Origin: Paludibacter sp.
GTDB taxonomy: Bacteria > Bacteroidota > Bacteroidia > Bacteroidales > Paludibacteraceae
Assembly (NCBI GenBank): GCA_024709185.1
Contig: JANJXE010000215.1
Coordinates: forward strand, 1-15,186
Length of the DNA: 15,186 nucleotides
Direction: 5' to 3'
This document shows positions 1 to 10,113 of the stretch, piece by piece; position 1 is the stretch's first letter, and each line of letters opens with the position of its first letter. The position numbers and the translations under genes were made by a program. The notes beneath the pieces are model-generated. The model did no database searches. It was not told the origin of the DNA and worked only from the letters and a program-made list of their open reading frames with translations.

Positions 1-2430
1 TATTTCCATCATGCCCGGGGAACGCTTCTGGCCAATAAGGGGATGGAAGCCAAAGAAATTGATTTAGTCATCAATGTGGTGTTAAGAAAGATGAAGATCA
101 AAAACATGGATTTTGACATTCCTACATTTACAACTCCGGTATCTGGAAATTCAGCCTTGAATATCAACGAAACCGGGTTACCTACCCAAATCAACCGGAT
201 TAATACCATTTATCTCGAGAAAGATCCATTCTCTCCGTTGGCAAAAAACATGGTAATACAGTTTATGCCATCCAACCTACCGGAGATGACTACATCGGAT
301 ATCAAGATGGATTTAAGTATTACCTTCCCTCAGGGTTTTGTATTTAACGAAATGGCTGGAAGAACCTATGCAGTAAACAATGCCACCTTCGATAAAACAA
401 CCGGGTTTAAAGCAGAGTTGAATCTCAAAGAAATTGATCTATCATCAGCCCCTATTGTCAACGGGGCACTCAATTGGTCCGGAACAATAGAATACACTGG
501 TGTAATGAGGGTTAATGGCCGAATGGACAGTGAAAAAATAAACACATCCATTGAATCCAAGGTGAATTTGACTACTCAAACCGCTTTAAAACTCAAATCG
601 GCTATGGTGCAAACCAATACAATTAAAGAAGCTGTAGGTCCGGATAACATAGCCATTGACATCGATATCAATGTTTCAGAAGATGTGGCCCGGCTTTCTA
701 CCATCAATATTAAACGTGGAGGTATGATTCGGATACGCATTAACCGACCCGATTTACCACTTACCCTTTCAGCCGACAACCTGGCAATACAATTCTCCGG
801 TTTGTTCGAGTTTTATAACCATCCAAACTTAGTCAACAATAAACTTACATTGAATGGAGCTATTCCGGAAGTAATCGAACTGGAACTTAAAGCACTCCAC
901 GTGAATAAAGATTTGGTTAACGGGAGACTGGTCCTGAACGAATCAATTAACATCAGCGGTGGCATTCAACTTGATGCGGGAACAGTTAGTTCAACAGCAA
1001 TCGAGGATTTAAAAACCAAGCAATTTACAACTCTGATTGAGGTCAGCGATCTGTATTTTTCATCCACAGCCGTTGAGCTGAATACCCTGGAAGCCGAATA
1101 CAAGGACTCTACAGCATTAAATCTGGAAATCAACGATATTCCTGCTGAAATTGTGGCTCTCGATAGTATTATTCTTAAATCGGGTTCAAACTTATCTTTG
1201 GATATTGCTTTGTCGAATTTACCGAATCTGGGGTCCAATCCACTTTTAGCAAAAATACTGGTAAAATTCCCCGAACTGTTGGTATTTGGAAACGGGGCAG
1301 TAAATACTTCCAATGAATTGCTAATTGAAGGTACATTCATCAATGGTAAATTAGCAAGGACCGTACCTCTCAAAGCATTAAAATTTGATGGTAAGAACCT
1401 GGAGGGTAAAATCAAACTGAATCAGGAAATTGCGTATGAGGTAACCGTAACCATCGAAAACCCTACGGTTAATACCGACGAAATAACCAATAATCCGGTA
1501 AATGTAGATGTAAATGTAGGTTTGACCGGACTCGAGTTCCAGAAAGTGTATGGAAGATTCAATGTTAATCTGGATGAAGACCTGGAAGTGGATGCAATAT
1601 CACTCGACCTGCCAGAAATATTGAAAGGAAATGGTGTGGTTCTCGACATCGCTAATCCTGTATTAACCTTAAGCAGTCGTAGCAATATTGGAATACCGGT
1701 GGATGCCGAACTGGGCTTATTAAAATATATTGGAGGACAACCAAAACCGAATGATAAAATTAGCTTTGCATTCAGGTTGCCAGCAACTGCATCTCCGTCG
1801 CAGTATGTAAACACCAATTATTGGGTAGCACCATCGTTGGAGGGTAAACCAGCCAACTACACCTATGTACAAGCCAATCTGCAAAATATTTTGAAACCCT
1901 TGCCCGATTCTGTTAAAATTGAAATTAAGCCAACCATCGACCAAAGTGTTCAACATTCCATCGATCTGTCGGCTAACTACTCGTTGAAACTAAAGTATGG
2001 ATTGAATGTGCCTTTCAAATTTGGTAAAGACTTTAGTGTAAACCTGAAGGACACAATCAATGACATCGACCTTGACCTCGATGATAGTGGAATTACCCCG
2101 GGGCAATTGGAGTTGTTTGGCACCATTATTAATTCAATTCCATTGAACCTTGAACTTCAACTTTTACTAACGGATGCCAATTTCAATATTCTTGCAACTT
2201 CGAGTGGTATCACCATTAAAGCCGGAGCTCCGAATGGCAGCGGTGTAGCATCCAACATTTCATTGAAACTTGATAAGAAGCTTAATGATCTGAGTAAACT
2301 CAACAAAGTGATTCTTACATTTAAAGCCTCATCCAATTCCACAGTGGCAGGAACACCTATCCTACCCGACAATTTTATTAAGGCTGATTTGAAAGCACGG
2401 ATAATTGGCGGTGTAAAAGTTAAACTATAA
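1..2430 (+). CDS. Large beta-rich repeat protein of unknown function (5' end outside window)
   Basis: The reading frame is open from base 1, so the protein begins upstream of the window; 809 residues are visible and the ATG at 43 is internal. I do not recognise a named family. The sequence alternates hydrophobic and polar residues almost throughout, as in long beta-sheet proteins, and has no membrane helix, cysteine cluster or catalytic motif. Numbering from the Met at 43, three segments of about 70 residues (about 86-156, 238-310 and 400-470) share one layout: a beta strand often ending Phe-Pro, a V/L-F step, an LKxL or LKEI strand, an NG turn, and a closing strand. Residues 490-560 hold a further motif (VYGRF, then LPEILKG, then LDIANP). 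Gly/Asn-rich turns and the neighbouring exported barrel suggest that it acts in the periplasm or at the surface, but its signal peptide would lie off-window. It abuts the DUF5723 gene, implying a shared job. Certainty is high that it is a gene and low on role. Confidence 0.85.
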   Translation, partial: YFHHARGTLLANKGMEAKEIDLVINVVLRKMKIKNMDFDIPTFTTPVSGNSALNINETGLPTQINRINTIYLEKDPFSPLAKNMVIQFMPSNLPEMTTSDIKMDLSITFPQGFVFNEMAGRTYAVNNATFDKTTGFKAELNLKEIDLSSAPIVNGALNWSGTIEYTGVMRVNGRMDSEKINTSIESKVNLTTQTALKLKSAMVQTNTIKEAVGPDNIAIDIDINVSEDVARLSTINIKRGGMIRIRINRPDLPLTLSADNLAIQFSGLFEFYNHPNLVNNKLTLNGAIPEVIELELKALHVNKDLVNGRLVLNESINISGGIQLDAGTVSSTAIEDLKTKQFTTLIEVSDLYFSSTAVELNTLEAEYKDSTALNLEINDIPAEIVALDSIILKSGSNLSLDIALSNLPNLGSNPLLAKILVKFPELLVFGNGAVNTSNELLIEGTFINGKLARTVPLKALKFDGKNLEGKIKLNQEIAYEVTVTIENPTVNTDEITNNPVNVDVNVGLTGLEFQKVYGRFNVNLDEDLEVDAISLDLPEILKGNGVVLDIANPVLTLSSRSNIGIPVDAELGLLKYIGGQPKPNDKISFAFRLPATASPSQYVNTNYWVAPSLEGKPANYTYVQANLQNILKPLPDSVKIEIKPTIDQSVQHSIDLSANYSLKLKYGLNVPFKFGKDFSVNLKDTINDIDLDLDDSGITPGQLELFGTIINSIPLNLELQLLLTDANFNILATSSGITIKAGAPNGSGVASNISLKLDKKLNDLSKLNKVILTFKASSNSTVAGTPILPDNFIKADLKARIIGGVKVKL

Positions 2431-2433
2431 TGA

Positions 2434-3837
2434 ATGAAAAAACCAATGCGTATGAAACCAATTAAGATAATATCAGGAGTAGTAGTAGCGTTGTTTGTAC
2501 TCAGTACACTCCAGGCTCAACCAGTAGCTAAGACAGGCTATTTCATGGACAACGCCACACACCGCCATTTATTGAATCCGGCATTGATACCCGGACAAGG
2601 CTACTTTAGTATACCAGCACTTGGGTCTTTTGACTTCGACCTGAAATCAAACCTGAGATTAAATCAGTTTCTTTATCCGGGAGCTACAAGCGACGACCAG
2701 TTGGTAAGCTTTATGCACGAAAGCGTTACTCCGGAGATGTTCCTGAATGAATTAAGCGATGTAAACTTTCTACGGTTGAGTCCGCGTATCAGCCTTTTAT
2801 CCTTTGGAGCATTCTTTGGAAAATCATTCTGGACATTCGATGTAGCAACCCGTATCAATGCAGGAGTTACCATCCCCAAAGAGTTCTTCTCTTTTCTGAA
2901 ACAAGGTATGAGCAGCACTGCGGGCAACCGGTACGAAATTAACAACCTTAAGCTGGGAGCCGAAGTATTGGGTGAAGTGTCGTTAGGAGCTTCCTATCCT
3001 ATAGGTGACAACATACGGGTCGGCGGAAAGGCTAAAATGCTGTTGGGCTTTGCCCGTGCAGAAGCCGGACTTGAGGAAATGATTATTGATATGCGACCAG
3101 AGCAATGGACTGTGAGCTCGAAAGGAGTCATGGATATACATGCAGATGGTTTATCGTTTACCACCGACGAAGATGGGTTTGTGAATGGAGTGGATGGAAT
3201 TCCAGCCGGATTGGCAGGTTCAGGATTTGCTTTTGACTTAGGTGGAAGCTGGCAACCCCTTGAATTTCTCGAAGTTTCTCTGGGTATACTGGATTTAGGC
3301 TCTGTGGGATGGAAAAAAGAAATGAACAGGGTTGCCAAGGCAGAGGGTAGCTCTTCATTTAGCGGCTTAAATTCTATCAACTTTGACGACTCAGAAGATG
3401 ATCCTTTTACTGAACTTGCAGATGATTTTGCAAGTATGGCACAATTCAAGGAAGTTAGTATCAGCGAAAATAAGAGTACAACATTGGCCCCCGTTCTTAA
3501 CCTCGGAGTAGAAGGCAAAATACTGGACGACAAGCTTAGTTTGGGATTGTTGTACTCGAACAGGATGATACCCGACAACAATATTCAGGAATTTACTACT
3601 GTACTAAATTTACGACCATTCAGTTTAATCAATCTGGCAGCAAGTTATTCCATTCTTAACGGTTCTCAAAGTGCTTTCGGTTTGGGTATGGGATTGAACT
3701 TTTACCTGGCCACTCTGTACCTGGCCTGTGATTACATTCCTACAAAAGTAGCTACAGGGATTCCAATTCCGGTGAATATGGCTTCCACCAATATTCAACT
3801 CGGATTTAGTATCAACCTTGGAAAAATGAAACAATAA
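2434..3837 (+). CDS. DUF5723-family predicted outer-membrane beta-barrel protein
   Basis: A protein of 467 residues with a clear Sec signal peptide: Lys/Arg-rich start, hydrophobic core at residues 12-26, and likely cleavage after LQA at 28. Just after it come the N-terminal features I associate with DUF5723, a family of Bacteroidota proteins of unknown function: RHLLNPALIPGQGYF, then a segment of alternating strands. The rest is rich in amphipathic strands with Gly-rich turns, and the C-terminus (LGFSINLGK) looks like a closing barrel strand. An acidic stretch at about 313-330 (FDDSEDDPF) is probably an exposed loop. No Por secretion tail is seen. The start lies one codon after the stop of the upstream gene, with TAA and TGA in tandem and no Shine-Dalgarno sequence, so translation is probably coupled; ATG codons at 2446 and 2452 are alternative starts that would keep the signal peptide. 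The family match is from memory of its motifs. Function is unknown. Confidence 0.85.
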   Translation: MKKPMRMKPIKIISGVVVALFVLSTLQAQPVAKTGYFMDNATHRHLLNPALIPGQGYFSIPALGSFDFDLKSNLRLNQFLYPGATSDDQLVSFMHESVTPEMFLNELSDVNFLRLSPRISLLSFGAFFGKSFWTFDVATRINAGVTIPKEFFSFLKQGMSSTAGNRYEINNLKLGAEVLGEVSLGASYPIGDNIRVGGKAKMLLGFARAEAGLEEMIIDMRPEQWTVSSKGVMDIHADGLSFTTDEDGFVNGVDGIPAGLAGSGFAFDLGGSWQPLEFLEVSLGILDLGSVGWKKEMNRVAKAEGSSSFSGLNSINFDDSEDDPFTELADDFASMAQFKEVSISENKSTTLAPVLNLGVEGKILDDKLSLGLLYSNRMIPDNNIQEFTTVLNLRPFSLINLAASYSILNGSQSAFGLGMGLNFYLATLYLACDYIPTKVATGIPIPVNMASTNIQLGFSINLGKMKQ

Positions 3838-3856
3838 ATTCGAAGTTAACGGTATC

Positions 3857-3885
3857 AAAAAAGGCTGCCCACCGGCAGCCTTTTT
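3857..3885. terminator. Bidirectional rho-independent terminator
   Basis: A perfect 7-bp stem, GGCTGCC at 3863-3869 with GGCAGCC at 3874-3880, encloses the loop CACC. It has six A before it and five T after it, so either strand reads as a GC hairpin followed by a U-run. It lies 20 bases past the DUF5723 stop and about 60 bases past the enolase stop, exactly between these convergent genes, and can end transcription from both sides. Confidence 0.9.
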
Positions 3886-3947
3886 CTATCTGTTCAAATG
3901 ATTAAAACGCAGAACGTCTCTCCACCCAACCTATTAATCATTAATCA

Positions 3948-5270
<1,323 letters not shown>

Positions 5271-5307
5271 TTACATCCGGATTTCAAATGCCCTCCGAAT
5301 TCGGCTG

Positions 5308-5337
5308 CAAAGGTACAAAAAAAAGCTAAAAAACAAT
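5308..5337 (-). promoter_or_regulatory. Bacteroidota-type promoter of enolase
   Basis: On the - strand the sequence has TACCTTTG (5308-5315), an exact match to the Bacteroidota -7 consensus TAnnTTTG. ATTG at 5334-5337 lies 18 bases upstream as a weak -33 box (consensus TTTG), and the spacer is T-rich. The inferred transcript would start near 5301, giving a leader of about 70 bases before the enolase ATG. A 10-base palindrome CCGAATTCGG (5295-5304) sits at the presumed start site. Confidence 0.7.
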
Positions 5338-5361
5338 GAGAAGCCACCTTCAAAACAGGCG

Positions 5362-7533
5362 TTATTTTAATCGTTCTCTTATTTTTTTTACTCCCACTAC
5401 AAGTTTCTTTCGTAAAACCCCCAGTTTTTCAATTGGCTCCATAAAAGTAGGATCCTTTAGGTCAATCTGCATAGCATCTTCAATACCGGCCTGCATTGGA
5501 TATAACAGGATAAAATTCTTGTCGGTCAGCGCCGTGCCCAACAGGTACGGAATTTTATTCATGTAGGGATGAAACGAGGGTTTATCACGGCGACTCATCA
5601 CAACAATCAGGTTATCATCGGCCTGAAGGGTGGTAAGCAAAGTAGGAAGATACTCCCATCCGGCAAATTCCCTGAACTGCGCATTAACAGGATGCTTTTC
5701 CTGTATTGATTTAATAACTTTCAAGGTGCTGTTAGAAGCATAAAACTCAAGTTCGGAGCCGGTATTACGGGAAATATTCCAGAGTTTCAACAACCAGAAC
5801 AGAAATCCCAGTTCATTTTCAGCATTTTCGGGTACAATAATACGGTGCCGCTTGTAAGCCCCTACCGCTGCTTTTTCAGTCTTTACAACGAAAGTTGTAG
5901 TGTCACATTTTGAAAGAACACCTTCAATAAGATGTCCGGTGAAACTATCCGACTCTTCCTTTCTACTATGAAAGCCCAAAATCAAATCGGTAATTTTTTG
6001 CTCTTTGACTACAGAGGATATCCCGTTGGTGATATTAAGATCATACCGTAGTAAACTGGTGATATGAGTATCCAGCAAAGATGCCTTTTTTTCAGCCTTC
6101 GAAACCAATGACTGTAGGCCGGGGTCCTTTTCGAGCCGTTCCAACTGATTATTCATCACGTGTAAAAGAAACAATCCTTCCGATGTTTTTTTAGAACTCA
6201 GGGTATCGGCAATGGCGATAAGCTGATCAACATTTTCAGGATTACTTACCGGCACAAGGATACGCTCTTTTACTTCCTTACCAGCCTCCTGAATGGTATC
6301 CAACTCAGACAATGCAATATTTTTTGCACCTTTCTGAGTTTCAAAGGTTGCTACCGTACAGGTGAACAAAATCATAAGAACAGTGCCGTTCAACACACTA
6401 TCGTTGAGCAAACGAATTGGTTCACCGGCATCGCCGTATCCCAAAATAATATTGTAACCAACAAGTACCGCCGCCAACGTAGCAGCTGCCTGAGCATTGC
6501 TCAGACCAAAGATAATGCGTCGTTCGTCCACCGACATCCTGAACGATTTCTGGGTAAGCCATGCAGCGATAAACTTGGCACCGGTGGCCACAACAATCAT
6601 CACAGCGGCCACTTTCAACGTTTCAATATCTTCGTAAAAAGCCCTGAAATCGATAAGCATACCTACTCCAATCAAGAAAAAGGGAATAAAGATGGCATTA
6701 CCAACAAATTCAATACGATTCATGAGGGGAGACGTTCCCGGAATAAGACTGTTCAGTGCCAGTCCTGTGAGAAAGGCTCCGATAATTGCTTCGACACCTG
6801 CCAATTCGGCCAGTACAGCGCCGGCATATACCAATACCAGCACAAAAACATACTGACCTACATTATCCTCGTAGTGCATGAAAAACCATTTTCCAATGAT
6901 CGGAAATACGTACATGACTATCAGACCGAAAAGAAGTAATCTGAAAAACAAACTCCACCAGAATGCGGAATTAACCTCCCCCTGAACCGATGCAACAACC
7001 ACTGCCAGCACCAATAAGGCAAGGGTATCGGTAATCAAGGTACCGCCAACAGCAATACTCACCGATCTGTTTTTAGTAATACCCAGTTTACTGATGATGG
7101 GATAAGCAATGAGCGTGTGCGATGCAAACATACTTGCCAAAAGAATGGAAGTGAGCCACGAAAATCCAAGGACCCAAATGCCTGCAACAATACCCAATGT
7201 CATCGGTACCAGGAAAGTGTACATTCCGAATACAAAACTTTTACGGCTGTTTTTCTTGAAATCATGAAGATCGATTTCAAGTCCTGCCAAAAACATAATA
7301 TACAGTAAACCTGCCGTTCCCGAAAGAATAATACTGCTGTCACGCTCCATCAGATTAAAGCCAAAAGGCCCGATAAAAGCTCCTGCAATGATTAGGCCCA
7401 GCAAATGTGGAATCCTCAGCTTGTTCAATAACAAAGGTGCAAACAATATGATAATCAGAATAATCAAAAATTTGAGTACCGGATCGGTGATGGGTAGTTC
7501 AGACTGAAAAATATTCAACAGCATCATAGGCAT
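5362..7533 (-). CDS. CPA2-type cation:proton antiporter with C-terminal universal-stress-like region
   Basis: A predicted inner-membrane antiporter exchanging Na+ or K+ for protons, of 723 residues from the chosen start. Residues 18-395 hold about twelve hydrophobic helices with Na_H_Exchanger features: RIPHLLGLIIAG (40-51), LAGLEIDL (82-89), GTLITDTLALL (164-174, with the Asp expected for ion binding), AIIGAFLTGLALN (249-261) and FFLIGVGMLID (285-295). Residues 423-550 look like a universal-stress domain (ILVPVSNPENV start, TDLILGFHS strand), and 560-680 looks like a second, more diverged copy (HRIIVPENAENE, IVVMSR). The ATP-binding G-x2-G-x9-G-S/T pattern is not evident in either, so they may serve as regulatory modules without nucleotide. 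I chose the ATG at 7533: the longer frame from a TTG at 7587 would overlap the end of mutS2 and add no hydrophobic sequence; ATGs at 7527 and 7524 are also possible. The gene follows mutS2 after 34 bases. The transported ion cannot be told from sequence. Confidence 0.9.
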   Translation of the reverse strand: MPMMLLNIFQSELPITDPVLKFLIILIIILFAPLLLNKLRIPHLLGLIIAGAFIGPFGFNLMERDSSIILSGTAGLLYIMFLAGLEIDLHDFKKNSRKSFVFGMYTFLVPMTLGIVAGIWVLGFSWLTSILLASMFASHTLIAYPIISKLGITKNRSVSIAVGGTLITDTLALLVLAVVVASVQGEVNSAFWWSLFFRLLLFGLIVMYVFPIIGKWFFMHYEDNVGQYVFVLVLVYAGAVLAELAGVEAIIGAFLTGLALNSLIPGTSPLMNRIEFVGNAIFIPFFLIGVGMLIDFRAFYEDIETLKVAAVMIVVATGAKFIAAWLTQKSFRMSVDERRIIFGLSNAQAAATLAAVLVGYNIILGYGDAGEPIRLLNDSVLNGTVLMILFTCTVATFETQKGAKNIALSELDTIQEAGKEVKERILVPVSNPENVDQLIAIADTLSSKKTSEGLFLLHVMNNQLERLEKDPGLQSLVSKAEKKASLLDTHITSLLRYDLNITNGISSVVKEQKITDLILGFHSRKEESDSFTGHLIEGVLSKCDTTTFVVKTEKAAVGAYKRHRIIVPENAENELGFLFWLLKLWNISRNTGSELEFYASNSTLKVIKSIQEKHPVNAQFREFAGWEYLPTLLTTLQADDNLIVVMSRRDKPSFHPYMNKIPYLLGTALTDKNFILLYPMQAGIEDAMQIDLKDPTFMEPIEKLGVLRKKLVVGVKKIRERLK

Positions 7534-7567
7534 TTGTATTTCTTCATTCAACAAACTGATTGTGCAA

Positions 7568-10009
7568 TTAGTTTTCCATCTCCACAATTGTTATTCCTGC
7601 TCCTCCGAATTGCACATGCTCATCGCGGTAGGTTTTAACTCCATGTACAGTTGCCAGATACTGTCGAATAATCTGACGCAAGGCGCCTGTACCTGTGCCG
7701 TGCAGAATACGAACGCTGGCCACTCCCACCATCACCGCATCGTCAATAAAATAAGTCACGGCCTGTAGAGCTTCATCGGCACGCATTCCCCTCACATCAA
7801 TCTCCGAACTAAAGTTAAGCTTACGACTACGCACTTCTTCAGTAACCGTTGATTTAGCATTCACCTGTCGGCTTTCCTTCTTCAACTGGTTATTACTAAT
7901 AATTTCCAATCGGTTAAGTTTTACTGTTGATTTCAGCCCACCAAAGGCAACAGTAGCCATTTTATCCTGAATTTCCAGAATAGTACCTGTAGCCGTTTGA
8001 TCTTTCAAACGAACTTTCATACCCGTTTGCAGGCGATTTTGTGGTTCAGTTTTCACAGGTTTAGTAGCCGAAGCCCTTTTGATACCAGAAGGTTTAGATG
8101 CAGGCTTCTGCGGTTCGTCCATTGCCTGAATCCGTTCTCTGAATTCCTGCAATTCACTGCGAAATGCTTTAGTCTGCTCTTTTTCGGCCTGGGCTTCTTT
8201 AATCTGACGGATGGTATTTTCAATACGGGAATTCGCTTCGGCCAGCAGTTGCTGAGCTTCGGTTTTCGCCTTGTTGGTAATTTCTTTCCGCTGACGATTG
8301 ATTTCGGCCATATCGGCTTCGTACTTCGCCTCCAGTTCTTCCAGCCGCTTTTCCTTCTGACGAATCTGCTGACGTTTCTTTTCCCAATAGCGTTTGTCGC
8401 GAACAATGTCCTGCAAGTGTTTATCGTAGTCGAGGTGTTCGGAACCTACTTTTTCAGCGGCATCGGCAATTAAATCTTCCGGAAGACCAATTTTCCGGGC
8501 TATCTCAATCGCAAAGGATGAACCCGGATTTCCAATCTCGAGCAAAAACAAGGGTTGAAGATGCTGGCGGTCGTACAACATAGCGCCATTTACAATTCCA
8601 TCGGTATCTTCGGCATAATGCTTCAGGTTGGTATAGTGCGTTGTAATTACACCGTAGGCTTTGTTTCGGTTGAAACGTTCCAGCGTGGCTTCGGCAATAG
8701 CACCTCCAATCATGGGCTCAGTTCCTGTTCCAAACTCATCAATCAAAATCAGGGTGGAAGAAGTACTGTTTCGTACAAAGTACTTCATATTAGTCAGGTG
8801 CGAACTGTAGGTAGATAGGTCGTTTTCGATGGATTGCTCATCGCCGATATCAATAAAAATATTCGAAAAGATTCCGCATCGACTGTCGGGATGTACCGGA
8901 ATCAGCAAGCCACATTGCAGCATGTATTGTAACAACACCACTGTTTTCAGGCACACCGACTTACCACCGGCATTTGGGCCCGAAATCAACAAGATACGCT
9001 GCTTTTCGTTAAGTTGAATATCCAGCGGTACTACCTGCTTACCTTGTTTTTCGAGTGAAAGAAAAAGCAGAGGATGAACAGCTCTTCGCCATTCCAGTTG
9101 ACATACAGGATCCGTTTTGGGTTTTATCGCATTGATTTTTATGGCCAGCAAAGCCTTGGCACGTAGAAAATCAATTTCGCCCAGAAAGAACTGCGATTCA
9201 ATAACTGCTTCGGTAAAAGGACGCAGAAATGCTGTAAACTCTGAAAGTATACGAATGATTTCACGACGCTCCTCTCCTTCCAGTTCACGAATGCGGTTGT
9301 TTGCCTCCACGACCTGCGCCGGCTCAATAAACACTGTTTTACCACTGGCCGATTCATCGTGAACAATTCCCGAGAGTTTACGCTTAAATGCCGGGGATAC
9401 CGGAATTACCAGGCGGCCTTCGCGAAGGGTTGGTGCCACATCCTTTTCCACGTAGCCATCGGCTTGTGCCTGCCGTAGAATCTGGCTCAGCGAACGGGAA
9501 ACAGAAGATTGTGCCTGAATAAGTTGCCGGCGAATTGAAGCCAGTTCGTGTGAGGCATTGTCTTTTAGCTTGCCGAATTTATCCAGAATGAGGTCGATAC
9601 GACGTATTATTTCCGGAAAGAGTTCAACGCCTCCAGTCAATTCATGCAGTCGGGGAAACTGTTCAGTTTCCTTTTTGGCAATAAAATCGACCACGCGACG
9701 CACCGCCTCCAGCGCACGGCGAAGTTCAAACACCTCCTGCTCGTCGAGAAACAAACCCTCCACCCTGATACGCGAAAGCCCTTCGCGCAGGTCGAAAAAA
9801 TCACCTACGGGAAGGGGTTCATTCGCATCCGATATCAACCGCATCAGTTCATCGGTCTGACTGATTTGCAGTTGTACGGTAGCATAATCGGAAGAAAAGC
9901 GGATCTCACCAACTTTATCTTTTCCAAGAGGAGATATGCAGTAATTCAGTAATAAATTACGAATATTGCTGAAATCTATTTTCGTTTCTAAATTCGACGG
10001 GTAAAGCAT
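7568..10009 (-). CDS. mutS2: MutS2 family ATPase/endonuclease with Smr domain
   Basis: MutS2 proteins act on branched DNA to limit recombination, or, as shown in Bacillus, on collided ribosomes; which holds here is unknown. The 813 residues are typical. Residues 1-300 form the MutS core and clamp, without the mismatch-reading N-terminal domain of MutS. The ATPase follows: Walker A GPNAGGKS at 344-351, signature region DEQSIENDLST about 390-400, Walker B LILIDEFGTG at 420-429, and TTHY near 456. A long charged helix, surely coiled coil, covers 537-631, followed by a Pro/Lys/Ser linker, a small KOW-like beta segment (about 662-702) and a C-terminal Smr nuclease domain (735-813) with DVRGMRADEA and HGTGTGALR. 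All expected motifs are intact. The longer frame would start at a TTG (10034-10036) that is part of the -7 promoter box, so I use the ATG at 10009, about 20 bases inside the predicted transcript. Confidence 0.96.
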   Translation of the reverse strand: MLYPSNLETKIDFSNIRNLLLNYCISPLGKDKVGEIRFSSDYATVQLQISQTDELMRLISDANEPLPVGDFFDLREGLSRIRVEGLFLDEQEVFELRRALEAVRRVVDFIAKKETEQFPRLHELTGGVELFPEIIRRIDLILDKFGKLKDNASHELASIRRQLIQAQSSVSRSLSQILRQAQADGYVEKDVAPTLREGRLVIPVSPAFKRKLSGIVHDESASGKTVFIEPAQVVEANNRIRELEGEERREIIRILSEFTAFLRPFTEAVIESQFFLGEIDFLRAKALLAIKINAIKPKTDPVCQLEWRRAVHPLLFLSLEKQGKQVVPLDIQLNEKQRILLISGPNAGGKSVCLKTVVLLQYMLQCGLLIPVHPDSRCGIFSNIFIDIGDEQSIENDLSTYSSHLTNMKYFVRNSTSSTLILIDEFGTGTEPMIGGAIAEATLERFNRNKAYGVITTHYTNLKHYAEDTDGIVNGAMLYDRQHLQPLFLLEIGNPGSSFAIEIARKIGLPEDLIADAAEKVGSEHLDYDKHLQDIVRDKRYWEKKRQQIRQKEKRLEELEAKYEADMAEINRQRKEITNKAKTEAQQLLAEANSRIENTIRQIKEAQAEKEQTKAFRSELQEFRERIQAMDEPQKPASKPSGIKRASATKPVKTEPQNRLQTGMKVRLKDQTATGTILEIQDKMATVAFGGLKSTVKLNRLEIISNNQLKKESRQVNAKSTVTEEVRSRKLNFSSEIDVRGMRADEALQAVTYFIDDAVMVGVASVRILHGTGTGALRQIIRQYLATVHGVKTYRDEHVQFGGAGITIVEMEN

Positions 10010-10033
10010 GTGTAACAATTTCGGAACCGTCGG

Positions 10034-10041
10034 CAAAGATA
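10034..10041 (-). promoter_or_regulatory. -7 promoter box of mutS2
   Basis: On the - strand this reads TATCTTTG, an exact TAnnTTTG match, preceded by a T-rich run. No good TTTG is found at the expected -33 distance; AAAG lies there. The box and its flank (TTTGTAnCTTTGC) match the enolase promoter closely. Transcription would start near 10028, leaving a short leader before the mutS2 ATG at 10009. Confidence 0.55.
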
Positions 10042-10113
10042 CAAAGAAAAAACCGATTTACTTTTGGCATTGCATCGCATTCATTTCAACACTGAACCTC
10101 CCCAAAAGCTTAC

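Noticed and set aside
966..1817. Two long antisense frames of 149 and 131 residues within the beta-repeat gene
   Set aside because: The sense frame is continuous and structured, while the antisense products are Ser/Phe-rich with no recognisable domain.
5323..5361. Possible terminator after the antiporter gene
   Set aside because: The only hairpin (GAAG/CTTC around 5339-5350 on the - strand) has a 4-bp stem and a T-run several bases away, too weak to call.
7534..7587. TTG-initiated extension of the antiporter overlapping the end of mutS2
   Set aside because: The added 18 residues are polar with no family resemblance, and an ATG that suits the first membrane helix lies at 7533.
10042..10113. 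Possible terminator after xylE
   Set aside because: I found no convincing GC stem with a following T-run; the T-run here belongs to the mutS2 promoter.
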